DNA of 64,000 nucleotides, from the NCBI GenBank assembly GCA_030220185.1, contig JASPKZ010009880.1, positions 5,001-69,000 of the forward strand, written 5' to 3'. Positions 45,236-57,649 of the stretch are shown piece by piece (the first letter of the stretch is position 1; each line of letters opens with the position of its first letter). The position numbers and the translations under genes were made by a program. Below the pieces are notes generated by a model. That model had not been told where the DNA came from. It saw only the letters and a list, made by a program, of their open reading frames with translations, and ran no database searches. Source of the stretch: Diploptera punctata (taxonomy: Eukaryota; Arthropoda; Insecta; Blattodea; Blaberidae).

Positions 45236-47990
45236 ATGTATAGACACGCTCAGGGACAATTTCTTAATGTCATGGCATTTAATGCCAATGGTATTGCCTC
45301 ACAGGTCCATGAATTGGAAATTGTACTTCATACACACAACATAGACATACTTTTAATCAGCGAGACGCATCTGAAACCAAAGGATAAATTCCGACTCGCT
45401 GATTACTACACTTATCGCACAGATCGCCTAAATGCCCCCCTTGGTGGCACTGCAATCTGCATCCGAAAATCCATATCCCACAGACACATTTCTGTCCCAG
45501 GGCTTCACTTCATAGAAGCCACTGGCATTATACTTCCAATCACACAACACATGAATATATTCATAGCTTCCATATATAAATCTCCACTTAGGCCCCTCAC
45601 TCGACATGACATGCGCATACTTGCATCGATCTCGCCCCGGTACCTACTGGCAGGCGATTTCAATGCAAAGCATCGCGCATGGAACTGTAGAGTACCCAAT
45701 GCTTCAGGTGTGGTTTACAACACTTCTGTAATACCCACAACATCGAAATCTCAGCACCAAGGGAAACACACCTTCCTTAGAAACACTCAACAAGGCTTAT
45801 GCTCCGACATTCTAGATATCGCACTTTTGAAAAACATTACCATCTCCCCTCACATAGATACACTGCCTGGTGAGCTAAACTCAGACCACGTCCCTATCAT
45901 GTTTAAGCTCACTACTAGATTCATACTTCAGCCCCCGTTCCGATCTCACACAATGAATACAGACTGGAATCGTTATTCAAGACTCCTTTCACAGTGGATT
46001 AATCCTCGATAAGAGTAAACTCCACTGAAGAACTTGAGACTTCTATAAATGACTTCCAGGCTTCTATTCAAACAGCCCTCGACATAACTACAACAAGAAA
46101 CAACACTACACGTCCAAATCAAACAGATCAAACACTTCTTGACAACCTAGAGCAATAAGCGACGAGCCCTCAAACAGTACAGACTCTATGGACACCCACA
46201 AAGAAACAGGAGTACAATTAATATGCTCGACTGGTCAAAGAAAGACTGCGAGATCACAAAATTACGCAATGGGAAAATTCCCTATCCAATTTCAATGCTC
46301 AAAAAACTCCGCCTTGGGAGATTATAAAAAGAATTAAATTAAACCGCGGACCTTCTAAACCGACTGCAATTGAGAACAATGGAACTTGGGCTTATCATCC
46401 TTATGATCAAGCACAAGTTCTCGCGGAAAATTTCGCAAATCGATTCAGACCACAAGAGTTAACGTCGCCAGTTCATGAAGCTGAAGTCAATAATAGAGTA
46501 GACACCTTCCTAGCTGCTCCCTACACAAATGAAAGACCTGACATCCACCTCGCTGACCTACGCATTCACGTCCAGGCCCTTCGCACTTCAAGTGCACCTG
46601 GACATGATCGTATAAGTAACCTAGCCTTAAAGCATCTCCCGCGCAAAGCGCTACTTCGACTCCTTACTATCCTTAATACTGTATCCAATTTAATCACTTC
46701 CCTGCAACTTGGAAGATGGCTAAAGTTATTGTGCTACCGAAACCAGGAAAAAATCCAACTAATCCAGACAATTTGCGTCCAATAAGCCTTCTACCAGTTC
46801 CGGGAAAAATCCTAGAAAAACTACTTTTGGCCAAACTAAAAATTGAAGTCTCAACAAAGAACTATTACCCAACCATCAATTTGGATTTCGAAATTCACAC
46901 AGCACACCGCTGCAACTGGCGAGGCTTATAGACCAAATTGTCACTGGTTTCAACGCCAAGCGTAGTACAATAGCAGTCTTCCTCGATATTGAGAAAGCTT
47001 TTTACACAACTTGGATAAACGGATTGATATATAAGCTGATACAATTCCAAATTAATCCAAATTTAGTCAAAATAATCTCCACTTATCTGAGAAATAGAAC
47101 CTTCTATGTCCCTGTGAGTGGAAATAAATCTGAATACACAAACCCATACGGGCAGAGTTTTCCACAAGGTAGCTGTCCTTTCAATCAACAATTCAACCCT
47201 TATTGTACTCCCTATAATGGCTCGTGAACCTACCTTCAACCTCCATTCACTCCAAATAGCTTCCTTTGCTGATGACACTTGTCTATTACATGCAATCCCC
47301 AAACTTAAAAATCAATCCTCCGCACAGACTTGCAACATGCCGGAGAGCAATAACCATAATATATGAATGGTGTTTGCGGCCTGGGGGGAACAGTTAACTA
47401 ATGCTGGGAAAACGCAAGTCGTCCTGTTTTCCAAATCGAACTTTCCATGTCCAATCCAGCTCACTATGGGTGTACAACCTCTGCCAGTAGAAACTTCTGT
47501 CAGATATTTAGGCCTAATATTGGATAAAAGGCTTACATTTAGAGCCCATGTTGATCATATAATAACCAGAGCCCATCAAGGCATAGCGATATTATATCCG
47601 TTTTTCAAGTCGCCGTCACTCTCTCCCGTAGGATCAAGCTCACATTATATGTGGCTGTGATCCGTAGTATGCTATTGTACGGCTGTGAATCTCTGAGTAT
47701 CCTTGCGAAATGCCACAAGAAGAAACTACAGATACTGCAAAACAAGTGTCTAAAAATCATACTTTCGGCCCCGCGTTACACAAGGATAACAGAGATGCAC
47801 GAGGCCACGAAGGTGCCATATATTGATACTATCATATCAGAAAGGGTCATCACCATGTTTCAAAACATAAATGATCATGAAAACCCAATAGTACGCAATA
47901 TAGGACACCTTCCACAATGGCGTACTACACATAGAAACATATTCGACCAAATAAATAATCCATAGTACTTAGCATGTAGCAACCAAGGTC
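45236..47990 (+). pseudogene. Jockey LINE ORF2 (endonuclease + reverse transcriptase)
   Basis: Endonuclease (45236-46012 open): FNANGIASQVHELE, LLISETHLKP, LLAGDFNAKHRAWNC and NSDHVPIMF carry the N, E, D-N and SDH catalytic positions. After a frameshift the RT shows SSAPGHDRISN, KVIVLPKPGKNP, LRPISLLPVPGKILEKLL, the first Asp motif FLDIEKAF and the second-Asp motif SFADDTCLL. The thumb and C-terminus (LLYGCESLSILAKCHKKKLQ) follow. At least five frame breaks make it non-functional. There is no RNase H, as in Jockey elements. Confidence 0.85.
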
Positions 47991-48307
47991 AGAATGATGA
48001 GCGCAGAGTGGCGTGGCTCATTCCGGTCCTGAATCGAGCCAAGCTCTTCAGCGACACGGTTTCCGATGCCCCAATCAAGCGAGATCTATTCGCCTTGGCA
48101 ACAATATCCATATAAATCTCACACTACTCAAACAATAAAATAAATCCCCATAAAATCGCCGTGTAGGCTAGGGTATACCAGCTGAACCCAATACAGAATA
48201 CACACGCGAATTCGCCGACAAGGGACAAACACAAGTCCCAGGAAAGGCACACTGGACAGCGCCAATAGCTGTCACAAAGTGATGGTGATGACGTAACTGT
48301 CGATAAG

Positions 48308-48742
48308 TCAGGTCCAGGGATTACAATGGGATGCCACGGCTGGTACAGAGTCATCTACAATTGGTAACGTAACTACGTTATGTGGCGTCCGTAGCTCAAT
48401 CCCGGTGGCGCCTTTGGTCGTTGTAGCAGAATTTAAAAGTAAAAAACAAATGCAAATTGCGAGGCGCAAAACAAGCATCCCGTCAGCCATCGGTTCTCTA
48501 TGGTCAGCCATTACGTTATTAATGAATTTTATCTGTCCTTGAAACAACGAAAATGCTTTTGAAATGTTGTGCACCAAGGCTGCAAGAATTATATTGGAAG
48601 AGGCAAACCACTTTTCTGCTTCACTCGAGAACTTAACAGGTATTTATTTGTATTATATGAATATTATATATATTCAAAATATTATTTTAAAAAATCTGTG
48701 TAACAGTTCAGACATTTTGAAACATTTATTTACAATTAAGTT
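48308..48742 (+). repeat. Left arm of an 8.2-kb-apart inverted repeat
   Basis: Near-identical, inverted, to 56112-56545. Reads GGATTACAATGGGATGCCACGG at one end. It contains a gene-like stretch with ATG at 48564 (MLCTKAARIILEEANHFSAS, then GTATTT, a donor-like site). The same stretch in the other arm differs by one residue over the first 26. Its nature is unknown. Confidence 0.8.
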
Positions 48743-48843
48743 ATGTAGATAGGAAATAACACTATGAGGTTCTTTAATATTGTTTATTTTTTATCATTTC
48801 ACTCACCTCATACTTCATAATTTATAGCAGACCCAGGGTTTCT

Positions 48844-50084
48844 TCACGTAATTCGTGACATTGTCAATGCTGCGTCATGTTCACAACTGACGTCCAACGG
48901 CCTTCTATCCTGCAGACTGACCTCCGCGCCATCTGGTGGCCGACCGAAGAATTTCCAAATCAGGCCTCTTTCTTTATAACCGGGTATTTCAAAATTCATA
49001 GTTGTATTTTCATTCTTGCATATGTAAATTTTTTCCCAAATTGTGAGTTCCTTCGGTTTTTCCAATTGTTTAAGTAATTTTGTTTTGGTTTCTATTCTAT
49101 GTTTTTCTGACCAGGCATGTGCAGCTATTGCAGATTTTTCGGTTTCTCCATTTTTAACATTTCTGAGGTGTTCTTTTAATCTTGTATTTAGATTCCTTTT
49201 GTTTTTCCTATGTATATCTTTTCACAATCTTTACAATTAATTTGATAAATTCCCGATTTTTTGCAGTCTTCAATTTTTTCATTTTTGTTGGTTTTTATTA
49301 AATTACCTAAGCTGTAATCATTTTTCGGTGCTAATTTAATGTTGAATTTGTTGAAAATTTTTTGAAACTTGTCAAATACGAAAGGATGGTATGTGAACTT
49401 CTTGAATTTTTTGCCTATATTTTTATCTGTCTGAAGAGTACTTTCATTGATGACTTTTTGTTCTTTGAATTTATTTATTTTCTTGTGTATCATTTTCTTG
49501 TGAAAACCATTATCCTTAGCAATTTGTATGATGTGTTCTTTCTCTTTATTGTAATTTTCTTTGCTCATGGGGACATTCACAAGTCTGTGTGTTAAACTAT
49601 TAAATACTGCCTGTTTGTGTGAAAAATGGTTAAATCCAGTAGCTTTTATATAATTGTCGATGTGAGTTTCTTTTCTGTAGATTCCAAATTCTATTTTCTT
49701 TTTTTTTTCTTTCCTAATCAATTTAAGGTCTAAAAATGGTATTTCATGATTATTTTCTATTTCCATTGTAAATTTGATTGTTTTATTTTGAATATTTAAC
49801 AGTTTAATGGCATCTTCTAATTGTTTCTCTTTTACTATTGCTATGATATCATCTACGTATCTTCTCCAAAATTTAAACATCAAAGGATGTGCTTTAGTTA
49901 CATGACATTCAAAATTCCCCATAAACATGTCTGCTAAGAATGGTGATAATGGATTTCCCATTGCGAGTCCTGATTTTTGTCTAAAGTATTTTCCTCTAAA
50001 GGTGAAGAACATTTGATTTAAGCATAATTTTGTTAGTTTTATGTATTCTTTAACGCTATCATCATCTAATTTGTTTTCTTTCAA
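48844..50084 (-). pseudogene. PLE polyprotein, RT palm to GIY-YIG
   Basis: From about 50084 the open frame (298 codons) has GLAMGNPLSPFLADMFMG, the catalytic YVDDIIAI, and EIPFLDLKL, all PLE RT hallmarks. Then come a linker and SGIYQINCKDCEKIYIGKTK, the GIY-YIG endonuclease. The frame breaks near 49190 and continues to 48844 (MEKPKELTIWEKIYICKNEN). It matches fragments at 12790 and 19640. Residues needed for catalysis appear retained. Confidence 0.88.
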
Positions 50085-50802
50085 CCATTTTTTCTAAAAT
50101 TTTCAAAGTTGTGTCAGTCGGTATGTTTGTGAATAATGAAGTAACATCAAATGAGACCAATCTTTCTGAAGGTTCTATTTCTACATTTTCTAATTTCTCA
50201 ACTAATTGGTAAGAATTTTCTACTGCTAAATTTTCAAATTTTTCCATACCTTTAAATTTATTGTTAAGCCATTTGGATATGTTATATGTCGGTGAATTGA
50301 TATTGTTGATGATAGGTCTCATTTTCTTTCCGTCTTTGTGGATTTTAGGAAGACCATGAATGTTGGGGTTTCTGGGATTTGGTATTTTTAATTTAAACTT
50401 TTCCTTTTGTGTCATAATTTTTTTAATTGATTTTAGGTTGGTTTCAACTTCTTTAATTGTTTTTGCGAGAGGATTTGTTTTAATTTCTTCATATTCTTCC
50501 CCCTTTAATAAATTCTCCATCCTATCATTATAATCGTCTTTATCCAAAATTACCAAATTATTCCCTTTGTCTGACTTTGAAAAAACAACATTTTTATTAT
50601 TAATGTTTCTTATTTTCTTCATATTTGTTTTGCATATGTTTTTTATTTTTGTGTTTTTAATTTTTTCAATAACTTCCCCACATTCTTTTCTGATTATTGT
50701 TTGTTCTTCAAAATTCATGTCATCTATAGCAATTTCAATATCAGCTATGTAATCTTCTAAATTGTTAGAGTAACTAATGCATGTTTTCAATCCCTTGTCC
50801 AA
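50062..50802 (-). pseudogene. PLE reverse transcriptase, N-terminal half
   Basis: 246 codons: FSKSDKGNNLVILDKDDYND, IPNPRNPNIHGLPKIHKDG, MRPIINNINSPTYNISKWLN, and SFDVTSLFTNIPTDTTL with the first catalytic Asp. It ends in a one-base A insertion in an A-run at about 50088-50096, after which the next frame continues EKWLKENKLDDD, so the two halves were one protein. Further frameshifts upstream near 50815 and 50950. Confidence 0.88.
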
Positions 50803-50814
50803 AATAGATATTTC

Positions 50815-51363
50815 TTCTTTGTAAAGTTTTCAGATGATAGGTTAATTACATTATTCTCAATTTCTTTATCCCTTCCTAATGTAGTGGTTATACTTTTTGT
50901 ACTTATATTTTTCTTCAATTTTTTTAAATCAGGTTTTAAATTAATTATCTTTTTCTTTGTACATCAAATTTTTTCTTCATTTTGAGGTTCAATTGGTTGT
51001 AGAAGTTTTTTTCTAGGTTATCCCAAATTATTTGTCCTAAATTGTTGTTTAATCTTAGATGTAAAAAGTACAGTTCTACGTCTATTTTACTTATAGTTGT
51101 GTAATGTTTGACTTTTTCCAAATTGAGAGTTTTCTTTTCTAAACTTTTTTGGTGTTGGTTATTGTGTGTTTTTTAACCATTTTCCGGACAAATTTTGGAG
51201 TGATATTATTTTCTAAACATTTATTAATGAATTTGATATCTGCAGCTCTTTTATTTCTAAGTTCTTTTAATTTCAAATATCTTTTAATTTCTATTTGAGT
51301 CAGGTCAGGGATTATTATTATAACGGGATGCCACGGTGAGTGAGTTTCGCGTATGTGCCACAA
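50815..51363 (-). pseudogene. PLE N-terminal region
   Basis: Broken frames: PDLTQIEIKRYLKLKELRNK and KCLENNITPKFVRKMVKKH (51139-51363), then IDVELYFLHLRLNNNLG and VINLSSENFTK, leading into EEISILDKGLKTC of the RT part. The order fits PLE N-termini, with about three frameshifts. Confidence 0.7.
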
Positions 51364-51439
51364 GCGGCGCTAGTGTAGAAGTAGCCTAGTGACATCTAAT
51401 ATCATGTACTGGTACTAAACGGAAAAAAGAAGAAGAAGA

Positions 51440-51590
51440 ACTATACTACTACAGCACCTCTGGTGTCAGAAATTACGAAACAGGTAAATGAAAAACAACG
51501 CCATCTGGTGTCAGAAACTATGAAGCAGGTAGATGAAAAACAGCGCCATCTGTTAGCCAAATTTTAAATTACATTGTACAACAGCGCCCC
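51440..51590. repeat. ~38-bp imperfect tandem repeat
   Basis: Two to three units around CTGGTGTCAGAAA...CAGGTAAATGAAAAAC(A)GCGCCAT. Upstream is an AGA-rich run. Confidence 0.7.
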
Positions 51591-53560
51591 AAACGTCGAA
51601 TTATGAAATTACATGTAACCAGCCACTTTTTTTTATTATTTTTATTATACATATATATATACATATGCATTTATATTACAGGGAAAATGGAATGGGAAAT
51701 GATGGAGAATGAAATGTAAAGAAATGTGTTAAATTATATTTATTCATTTCAAATTAAGAAAATTCATTATGAGCTCTTCCACAAACATACATTTGACTTA
51801 CTCTACACTTCTCTCACACATTTTATGCAATACAGTATACAATATATATAAAAAAACATCTGTACAATAATAAATTAATAAACCTATTCTGATTGTTCTA
51901 AAATCAAATTGTTAACGACATGAGTTCTGTGCTAAGTTCCAGTTGTAATGTAAACAAACTTGCATAGGATATTACTTCACCGCCATTATCTATTGTGATA
52001 ACCATGCTGCCACTTCACCTGCCATGACTTAAATGTGAACGGAACTGTCATCAATAGAAACATTGTTTTTAGGCATCATTGTATATTATAGGAAATAAGA
52101 TAAAATTGTACCAATAATTAGGAACTTACATTTCTTCTTTATTTATTTATGACTACACTTCCTTTTTTTTACTGGGAGTTACAACATTACTACGTGTTTT
52201 CTTTCTTTCCGGGACACTATTATACTTACACATGACACACCGGTAACATCACATGTTAAATTCACTATAACTTTTCCTCGAAGTTCTAGATACTTTTCAC
52301 TAAAGTTGTGAAATACATTTAAAATAAGTTTTTTTTACCCAGTAGTCGAAGGTTTGCCAGACTTTGTTTTACAATTTTAGATGGCAACAGAAGACTCAAC
52401 ACTTTCAGCCATGTTGTTGACTAAAGCATGACTCAAATACATCATCCATATGTACTGAACTATTTTAAGTTGTCATTATTGACTAGATATATTTTAGAAT
52501 ATTTTCTGTGTTTTGAATATTATTATTGTCATTTAAGAAGAATAACAAGTATTTTCAGACGTATTTTTAATTTAATGGAGGTAACTACTTTTCCGTATAT
52601 TTATTGCTTCTACATTGTATGTCGGTGTCAATAACCAATGAAAAGCGAGCAGGTCACATGGTTTTGTTTTGATGAGGATCACTTTAAGAGCAGATAGTAT
52701 ATTGGTCTATGTGCTTACCTAATCCGTTCTTTATGCCTTTTCCATGATGTCAACAAATCTTATTTAAAATATCATTACGAGCAAAATATATGCCCTATGC
52801 TGACTCACCTGTAAATTCTGTTATCACAACCTCAAGAACTAATGTAGCACAATTTTCACTGAACTGTTTGTAAATAATTTTATTATATAGAACCGGCCAT
52901 TTTAAACAACTGAAATTCCAACGTATTCTGCATGCGTAACAATATAACAATGTTCATATGATTAATTACAATTTTAAAATTTTCCTATATAAATTATATA
53001 TACATGTGCTAGATAATACTTTTATTTTCTTTATTTCAACTATATTTTCTTACATGCTCAAAGATAAAATAGTTATTCGACCAATGAAAACACAGTTACA
53101 TCTTGTTTTTTTTTACATTACAAACTGGAACTTAATCGGAAGAGCAGCACTAAAGCAGCAATGTTAAAGCAACGACATTTATATGACCACGAAGGCAGTC
53201 AGATGTGTACATGAGCTAGATGGAATGTGATGTAAACTATGGCTTTATCTCACTTAACTTTAACTTCTTTCCTACACAATTTCTACAAATAATAATTATA
53301 TCATAAGTAATAGCGTAGTTTATAATACGAGGCTTCAAGTTGAAAATATTAATTCAACAATGTAAAATGATTACATTATAAGCAAATTTTGGATGTCATT
53401 TTATGTCCAACATGCAATTTTTTTTTTTTTACTTTTCAGTGACATGGATTTATTTAAAATCTTAGCAGAAATTATGATTTTGTATTAATTGTGATAAAAT
53501 AATAGTACTTTTTTATGTCTCCTCTCAATGAAAATTTATTTTTATTCCAAAAACTTCATT
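51591..53560. other. No gene recognised
   Basis: AT-rich; short frames only. Nothing supported. Confidence 0.4.
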
Positions 53561-53564
53561 AAAT

Positions 53565-53705
53565 TTTAAAATCATAAAGCCTTTCAGAACTTATGTTTCA
53601 TCTTCGGCACGTAATTTGGTACCAAATGCCTTTCAAAACACATTTCGTTTTCTGCTTGAAGATGAAACATGTTTTGAAAGGTCTTCATGATTTCATTTCT
53701 TGAAT
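53565..53705. repeat. Imperfect PLE-like fold-back
   Basis: Arms TCATAAAGCCTTTCAGAAC / GTTTTGAAAGGTCTTCATGA around TTTCATCTTC...GAAGATGAAAC. TTGAAGATGAAAC-AT-GTTTTGAAAGG resembles a degenerate hammerhead core. Confidence 0.5.
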
Positions 53706-54179
53706 AAAAAATCAATTCAAATTCAGGAAGATGGATTAAAACAAGGTACTTATATTATTATTTAAAAATAATTAATACATAACCTCATTGTGTTAACAAT
53801 AAATGTTAAATACAAAGTATTGAAAATTAAGATCAGTGAACCTAGCTCATAATCAAATGTCAAAATAAAATTGTCCACAATGGGCAATCTGCAACCATTT
53901 TGTTTACACAAAAATAATTCCACTCTCGGTTAAATTTACCATAGTTTTTGATGCTAGTCCCTTCGCTGTTATTGAAGTAAGTGAAGAAATAAGTGCTAGT
54001 TACTTATGAAACCTAACTGTTTAATCAAATAAACTTTAAGTAACAACAACAACTTTAAGTAACAAAAGTATTTCATTCTAGCACTGAATTATTCAGAAAA
54101 TGCGTCCTTGCATTAATCAAGATTATACAATTACTAAATATGACACATTAATATAATAAGGAATTTAAATATAATTTAC

Positions 54180-55270
54180 TTGTTACACTACGAGAATATT
54201 TATTTCTTACAATGTCTTTACATTTATACATGGTATTTTAGTGTAATGAATGTGCAGCCAGATCGAACGGATAATGTTTCCATTAAGCGCAGTGAGAATT
54301 TTTTCTCAGTCCGAGGCAGACACCTTGCACATGCACCAACAAATGCAAAGCGGTTTACTCTATGGAATAATGCGATGCAGCCAACATTATACATGCTATT
54401 TAACAAACCTTAAAGTTAACCTAATGTAATTTAAGCACTGTAACCTATGAAAGAATGCAATGCCCAAAAATAAATAGTAAGTTCTGAAATTCTAAAGTTC
54501 ATATTCTATATTGGCTGCACTGTTGTATAGAATATTCATTCAAATCAATATGGCTGCCACGTCTTCATGTTACATATATAGTTAAATATCATAAAAAAAT
54601 ATGTTGAAATAATCGTTACTTAAAATTGTCAAATTTATTGTAAATAGTGGGAAACAATTTTAAAATATAACCTGTTGGTGCATGTGCATTGGAGGTTTCT
54701 ACCAGGGACATAGAAAAAATTAGGAAAAACTGCACTTAAACTAGCGTGAAATATTTTCAAAGTCCTATAGAACAACAGTGCGCATGCGCCAGAATTTATA
54801 GAGCCAGCAATAACCCACAATCGATTATCATCCTCGATTACTATCAGTCGCTATGAAATTTAAATGACCAATATATGCAATAAATCCCCAAATCTATGTT
54901 AACAAATATATTAATAATATTAAAATTACCAAACATTTATTAAAAATGGGTGTACACTTACTTATCACTCCCTAACGCTGATCCAACCAGTGATAACCCA
55001 AAACAGCAATAGAAAAATCATAGACTAAGGAATATACTCTGTGGAGAAAATAGCAGTTAGCATCACAATATTGTGATTTGCATATTTAAATAAATACTTC
55101 AAAATTATAAAAATTGTTTGAAAGAGTTTCAAATATTAAATAATGTTAGTAAATACAGAAGAAGAGCTATAGTTTACAACAATATAACTAAAAAATCAAG
55201 CGCTAGTAGAAGTGCAGTTAAGCCAAAAATTCTCACTGTGCTTAATGGAAACATTACCCAATTGAACTAT
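54180..55270. repeat. Dispersed repeat F
   Basis: 54640-55250 is colinear with 61020-61500 (TATTTTCAAAGTCCTATAG, CAACAGTGCGCATGC, ATAGAGCCAGCAATAACCCAC, TCATAGACTAAG). 54260-54420 matches 59730-59870 inverted (GAGGCAGACACC..., GCAGCCAACATTAT). No coding content found. Confidence 0.65.
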
Positions 55271-55344
55271 ATTGAGGCCATGCGCAGTCCCAGTTAGAAA
55301 AGAAAAAGATGGAATGGGACACTGAACAAGAAGTTAATTACATC

Positions 55345-55565
55345 GCTAGCACTATCGAACTGATTGGTTCACGGGCACGTGGACTAATGTTTTCCAATCA
55401 TCTCCTGAATAATCTACTTCCCTCAAATCTAGGTTAATGTTATTCTCCCACCTCATTCTTGGTCTACCAACTGGGAGTTTTCCCACTTGTTTTCCTACAA
55501 AGAAGCTTCATTGCCCCTCTTTCATTCCCTATTTGTGCCACATATCCTGTTCATTGCAGTCTCCA
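55345..55565 (-). pseudogene. RTE-type LINE fragment
   Basis: Reverse complement of the RTE tail: CACTATCGAACTGATTGGTTC start, CCACCTCATTCTTGGTCTACC, then CATTCCCTATTTGTGCCAC. Decayed, with an internal deletion. Confidence 0.7.
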
Positions 55566-56111
55566 CGAAATGATCCACACACAGCCTTTCTCTCTGGGGA
55601 CACTTGCAGCAGTCTTATATCTGTCTTCCAGACTGCAAAATCTTAGCCATTTCGAACACCTGAAATTTGTTAAAAGATCATTTGTGTTACAACGTACTAG
55701 CATTGAAGTTTTGCAATGAAACTCATAAGATATTTTTTACAATTATTAAATATATGTATCCATGTACTCAAATTGTCACATTGAAAGTTTTATATATATT
55801 ACCAATTTTTAAATATGTAATTATTTAAAAATATATTATTAAAATATATATAATTAATTTTAAAATATTTCATTACAATATATATAATTAATTTTAAAAT
55901 ATATCATTACAATTATCTTAAAATGTTATCTTTTCCCAGCAAATTATCGTTGAAAATAGATTCATCTTAAAAAATGATTAATATATTAATAACTTTAATA
56001 TTAACGTATTTTTATATTTAATATTAAATATGGCATATACGAATTAAACAAAACTTATTTTTAAATACCAAAACAAGTAAATTTAACTCAAATATTTCAA
56101 CTTTCGAAATA

Positions 56112-56545
56112 TACATATATTGTAAATGAATGTTTCAAAATGTCTGAACTGTTACACAGATTTTTTAAAATAATATTTTTAATATATATAATATTCATAT
56201 AATACAAATAAATACCTGTTGAGTTCTCGAGTGAAGCAGAAAAGTGGTTTGCCTCTTCCAATATAATTCTTGCAGCCTTGGTGCACAACATTTCAAAAGC
56301 ATTTTCGTTGTTTCAAGGACAGATAAAATTCATTAATAACGTAATGGCTGACCATAGAGAACCGATGGCTGACCGGTATGCGTGCCTTGCGCCTCGCAAT
56401 TTGCATTTGTTTTTTTACTTTTAAATTCTGCTACAACGACCAAAGGCGCGACCGGGATTGAGCTACGGACGCCACATGACGTAGTTACGTTACCAATTGT
56501 AGATGACTCTGTACCAGCCGTGGCATCCCATTGTAATCCCTGAGT
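56112..56545 (-). repeat. Right arm of the inverted repeat
   Basis: Inverted copy of 48308-48742. Identity stops at AATCCCTG beside 56545. It lies about 530 bp upstream of the RpL12 start codon. Confidence 0.8.
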
Positions 56546-56895
56546 CAGGTTCTCTATGATAAGTCATCTGTGAACTGTACATAGAGAACTGTAGTAGTCT
56601 GTTTTCGACATAGAGGTTTTCAATATATTTTCGAGAGATGACTGCAGATGGCAGCACATACACAAGCAGAACATTTCCACCAATGGCTCAATATAAAAAA
56701 TCCCTATATCATAATTTTTTTAAAACTTTCAAATATATAGGGTAGTTATCAATAGAAAAAATAAATTAAAATATATCTTTAGGTTGCATTAAATAAGTCA
56801 CGATGCCACATAATCATTTAAGACGCTCAAATTCAACAAAACTCGCCCGATGGGTAAATTTATGATTTTGTCTTGGTACAGCTCGTTATCGGATA

Positions 56896-56971
56896 TGACG
56901 TCAGAATCAATGTTGAAGTCGATTCAGCGTTATTCCTCTGTTCCTCCTTTTTGGTTTCAATCTTTCTCCAA
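56896..56971 (+). promoter_or_regulatory. Probable RpL12 promoter: CRE and pyrimidine tract
   Basis: Palindromic TGACGTCA at 56896-56903 is followed by a pyrimidine-rich tract (TTCCTCTGTTCCTCCTTTTT, 56933-56952, and CTTTCTCC) about 100-140 bases before the ATG. Ribosomal-protein mRNAs usually start in a 5'TOP pyrimidine run, so initiation here is plausible. No TATA box evident. Confidence 0.45.
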
Positions 56972-57071
56972 CGAAGCAGCCTAGCACGTGCTCGTAGGGA
57001 TCTGCTTATCGTCAAGTATCGAAAGGCATCTTAGTAATATTTTATAATTTATCATTAATTATTAAATTAAA

Positions 57072-57108
57072 ATGCCTCCAAAATTCGATCCAACAGAAGT
57101 GAAAGTTG
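57072..57108 (+). CDS. RpL12: Ribosomal protein L12, exon 1 (coding)
   Basis: MPPKFDPTEVKV plus one base, ending at GTATGT. This is the exact N-terminal motif of eukaryotic uL11/RPL12, a protein of the 60S stalk base. The ATG is the only upstream start in frame. Confidence 0.95.
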
Positions 57109-57192
57109 GTATGTTAATTTTATATATATTTTTTATGTGTATTTTGGAACATATTTTTTTTCCAATTTTTGTATTGCATCTAATTTTATTAA

Positions 57193-57333
<141 letters not shown>

Positions 57334-57416
57334 TGACTTGCAATTAGCCTTGTACAGTTTTAGGACAAAAAAATGCCAAGCCTGAAAATTATCCCCTTGG
57401 TTTTGTGTTTTTTTAG

Positions 57417-57598
57417 TCTCCAAAAAAGGTTGGTGATGATATTGCAAAAGCGACGTCGGACATGGAAAGGTTTGAAGATTACAGTCAAGCTCACAATTCA
57501 GAACAGGCAAGCTGCTATCTCAGTTTGCCCTTCAGCTGCATCTCTTATTATTAAGGCTCTTAAGGAACCACCACGTGACAGAAAGAAGCAGAAGAACA
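57417..57598 (+). CDS. RpL12: Ribosomal protein L12, exon 3 (one-base insertion)
   Basis: Reads [15 protein letters not shown], then the frame shifts: GAC A TGG AAA GGT, where an extra A (57462) separates SD from [18 protein letters not shown]. It then continues through [18 protein letters not shown]. The exon is 182 nt; 181 would keep the phase required by exons 2 and 4. One residue in ISVCPSAA (Cys) is unusual against the Val normally seen. Splice sites are intact, so a base-calling error or a recent mutation is likelier than an old pseudogene. Donor GTAAGT. Confidence 0.9.
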
Positions 57599-57649
57599 GT
57601 AAGTATGCCTATTTGTCAGATGAATTACCACTATTTATATTCTGCTCAC

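Larger units (their letters stand above)
42895..48120 (+). mobile_element. Jockey-type LINE, nearly full length
   Basis: About 5.2 kb with a 5' UTR, a gag-like ORF1 with three zinc knuckles, and an ORF2 with apurinic endonuclease and RT in one orientation, ending near an A-rich 48105-48125. Both ORFs carry several frameshifts, so the copy is dead. The 5' border is approximate and no target duplication was established. The next sequence starts at about 48308. Confidence 0.8.
48790..51370 (-). mobile_element. Penelope-like element, nearly full length
   Basis: RT plus GIY-YIG retroelement on the - strand; coding parts are listed separately. The 3' end carries ACCTCATAGTGTTATTTCC-type sequence, repeated beside other PLE fragments here (12470, 19240, 25320, 61570). 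At the 5' end, GGGATGCCACGG (51329-51340) matches the end of the 48308 arm. Confidence 0.85.

Noticed and set aside
50567..50752. Hydrophobic + strand ORF
   Set aside because: Antisense of the PLE reverse transcriptase.
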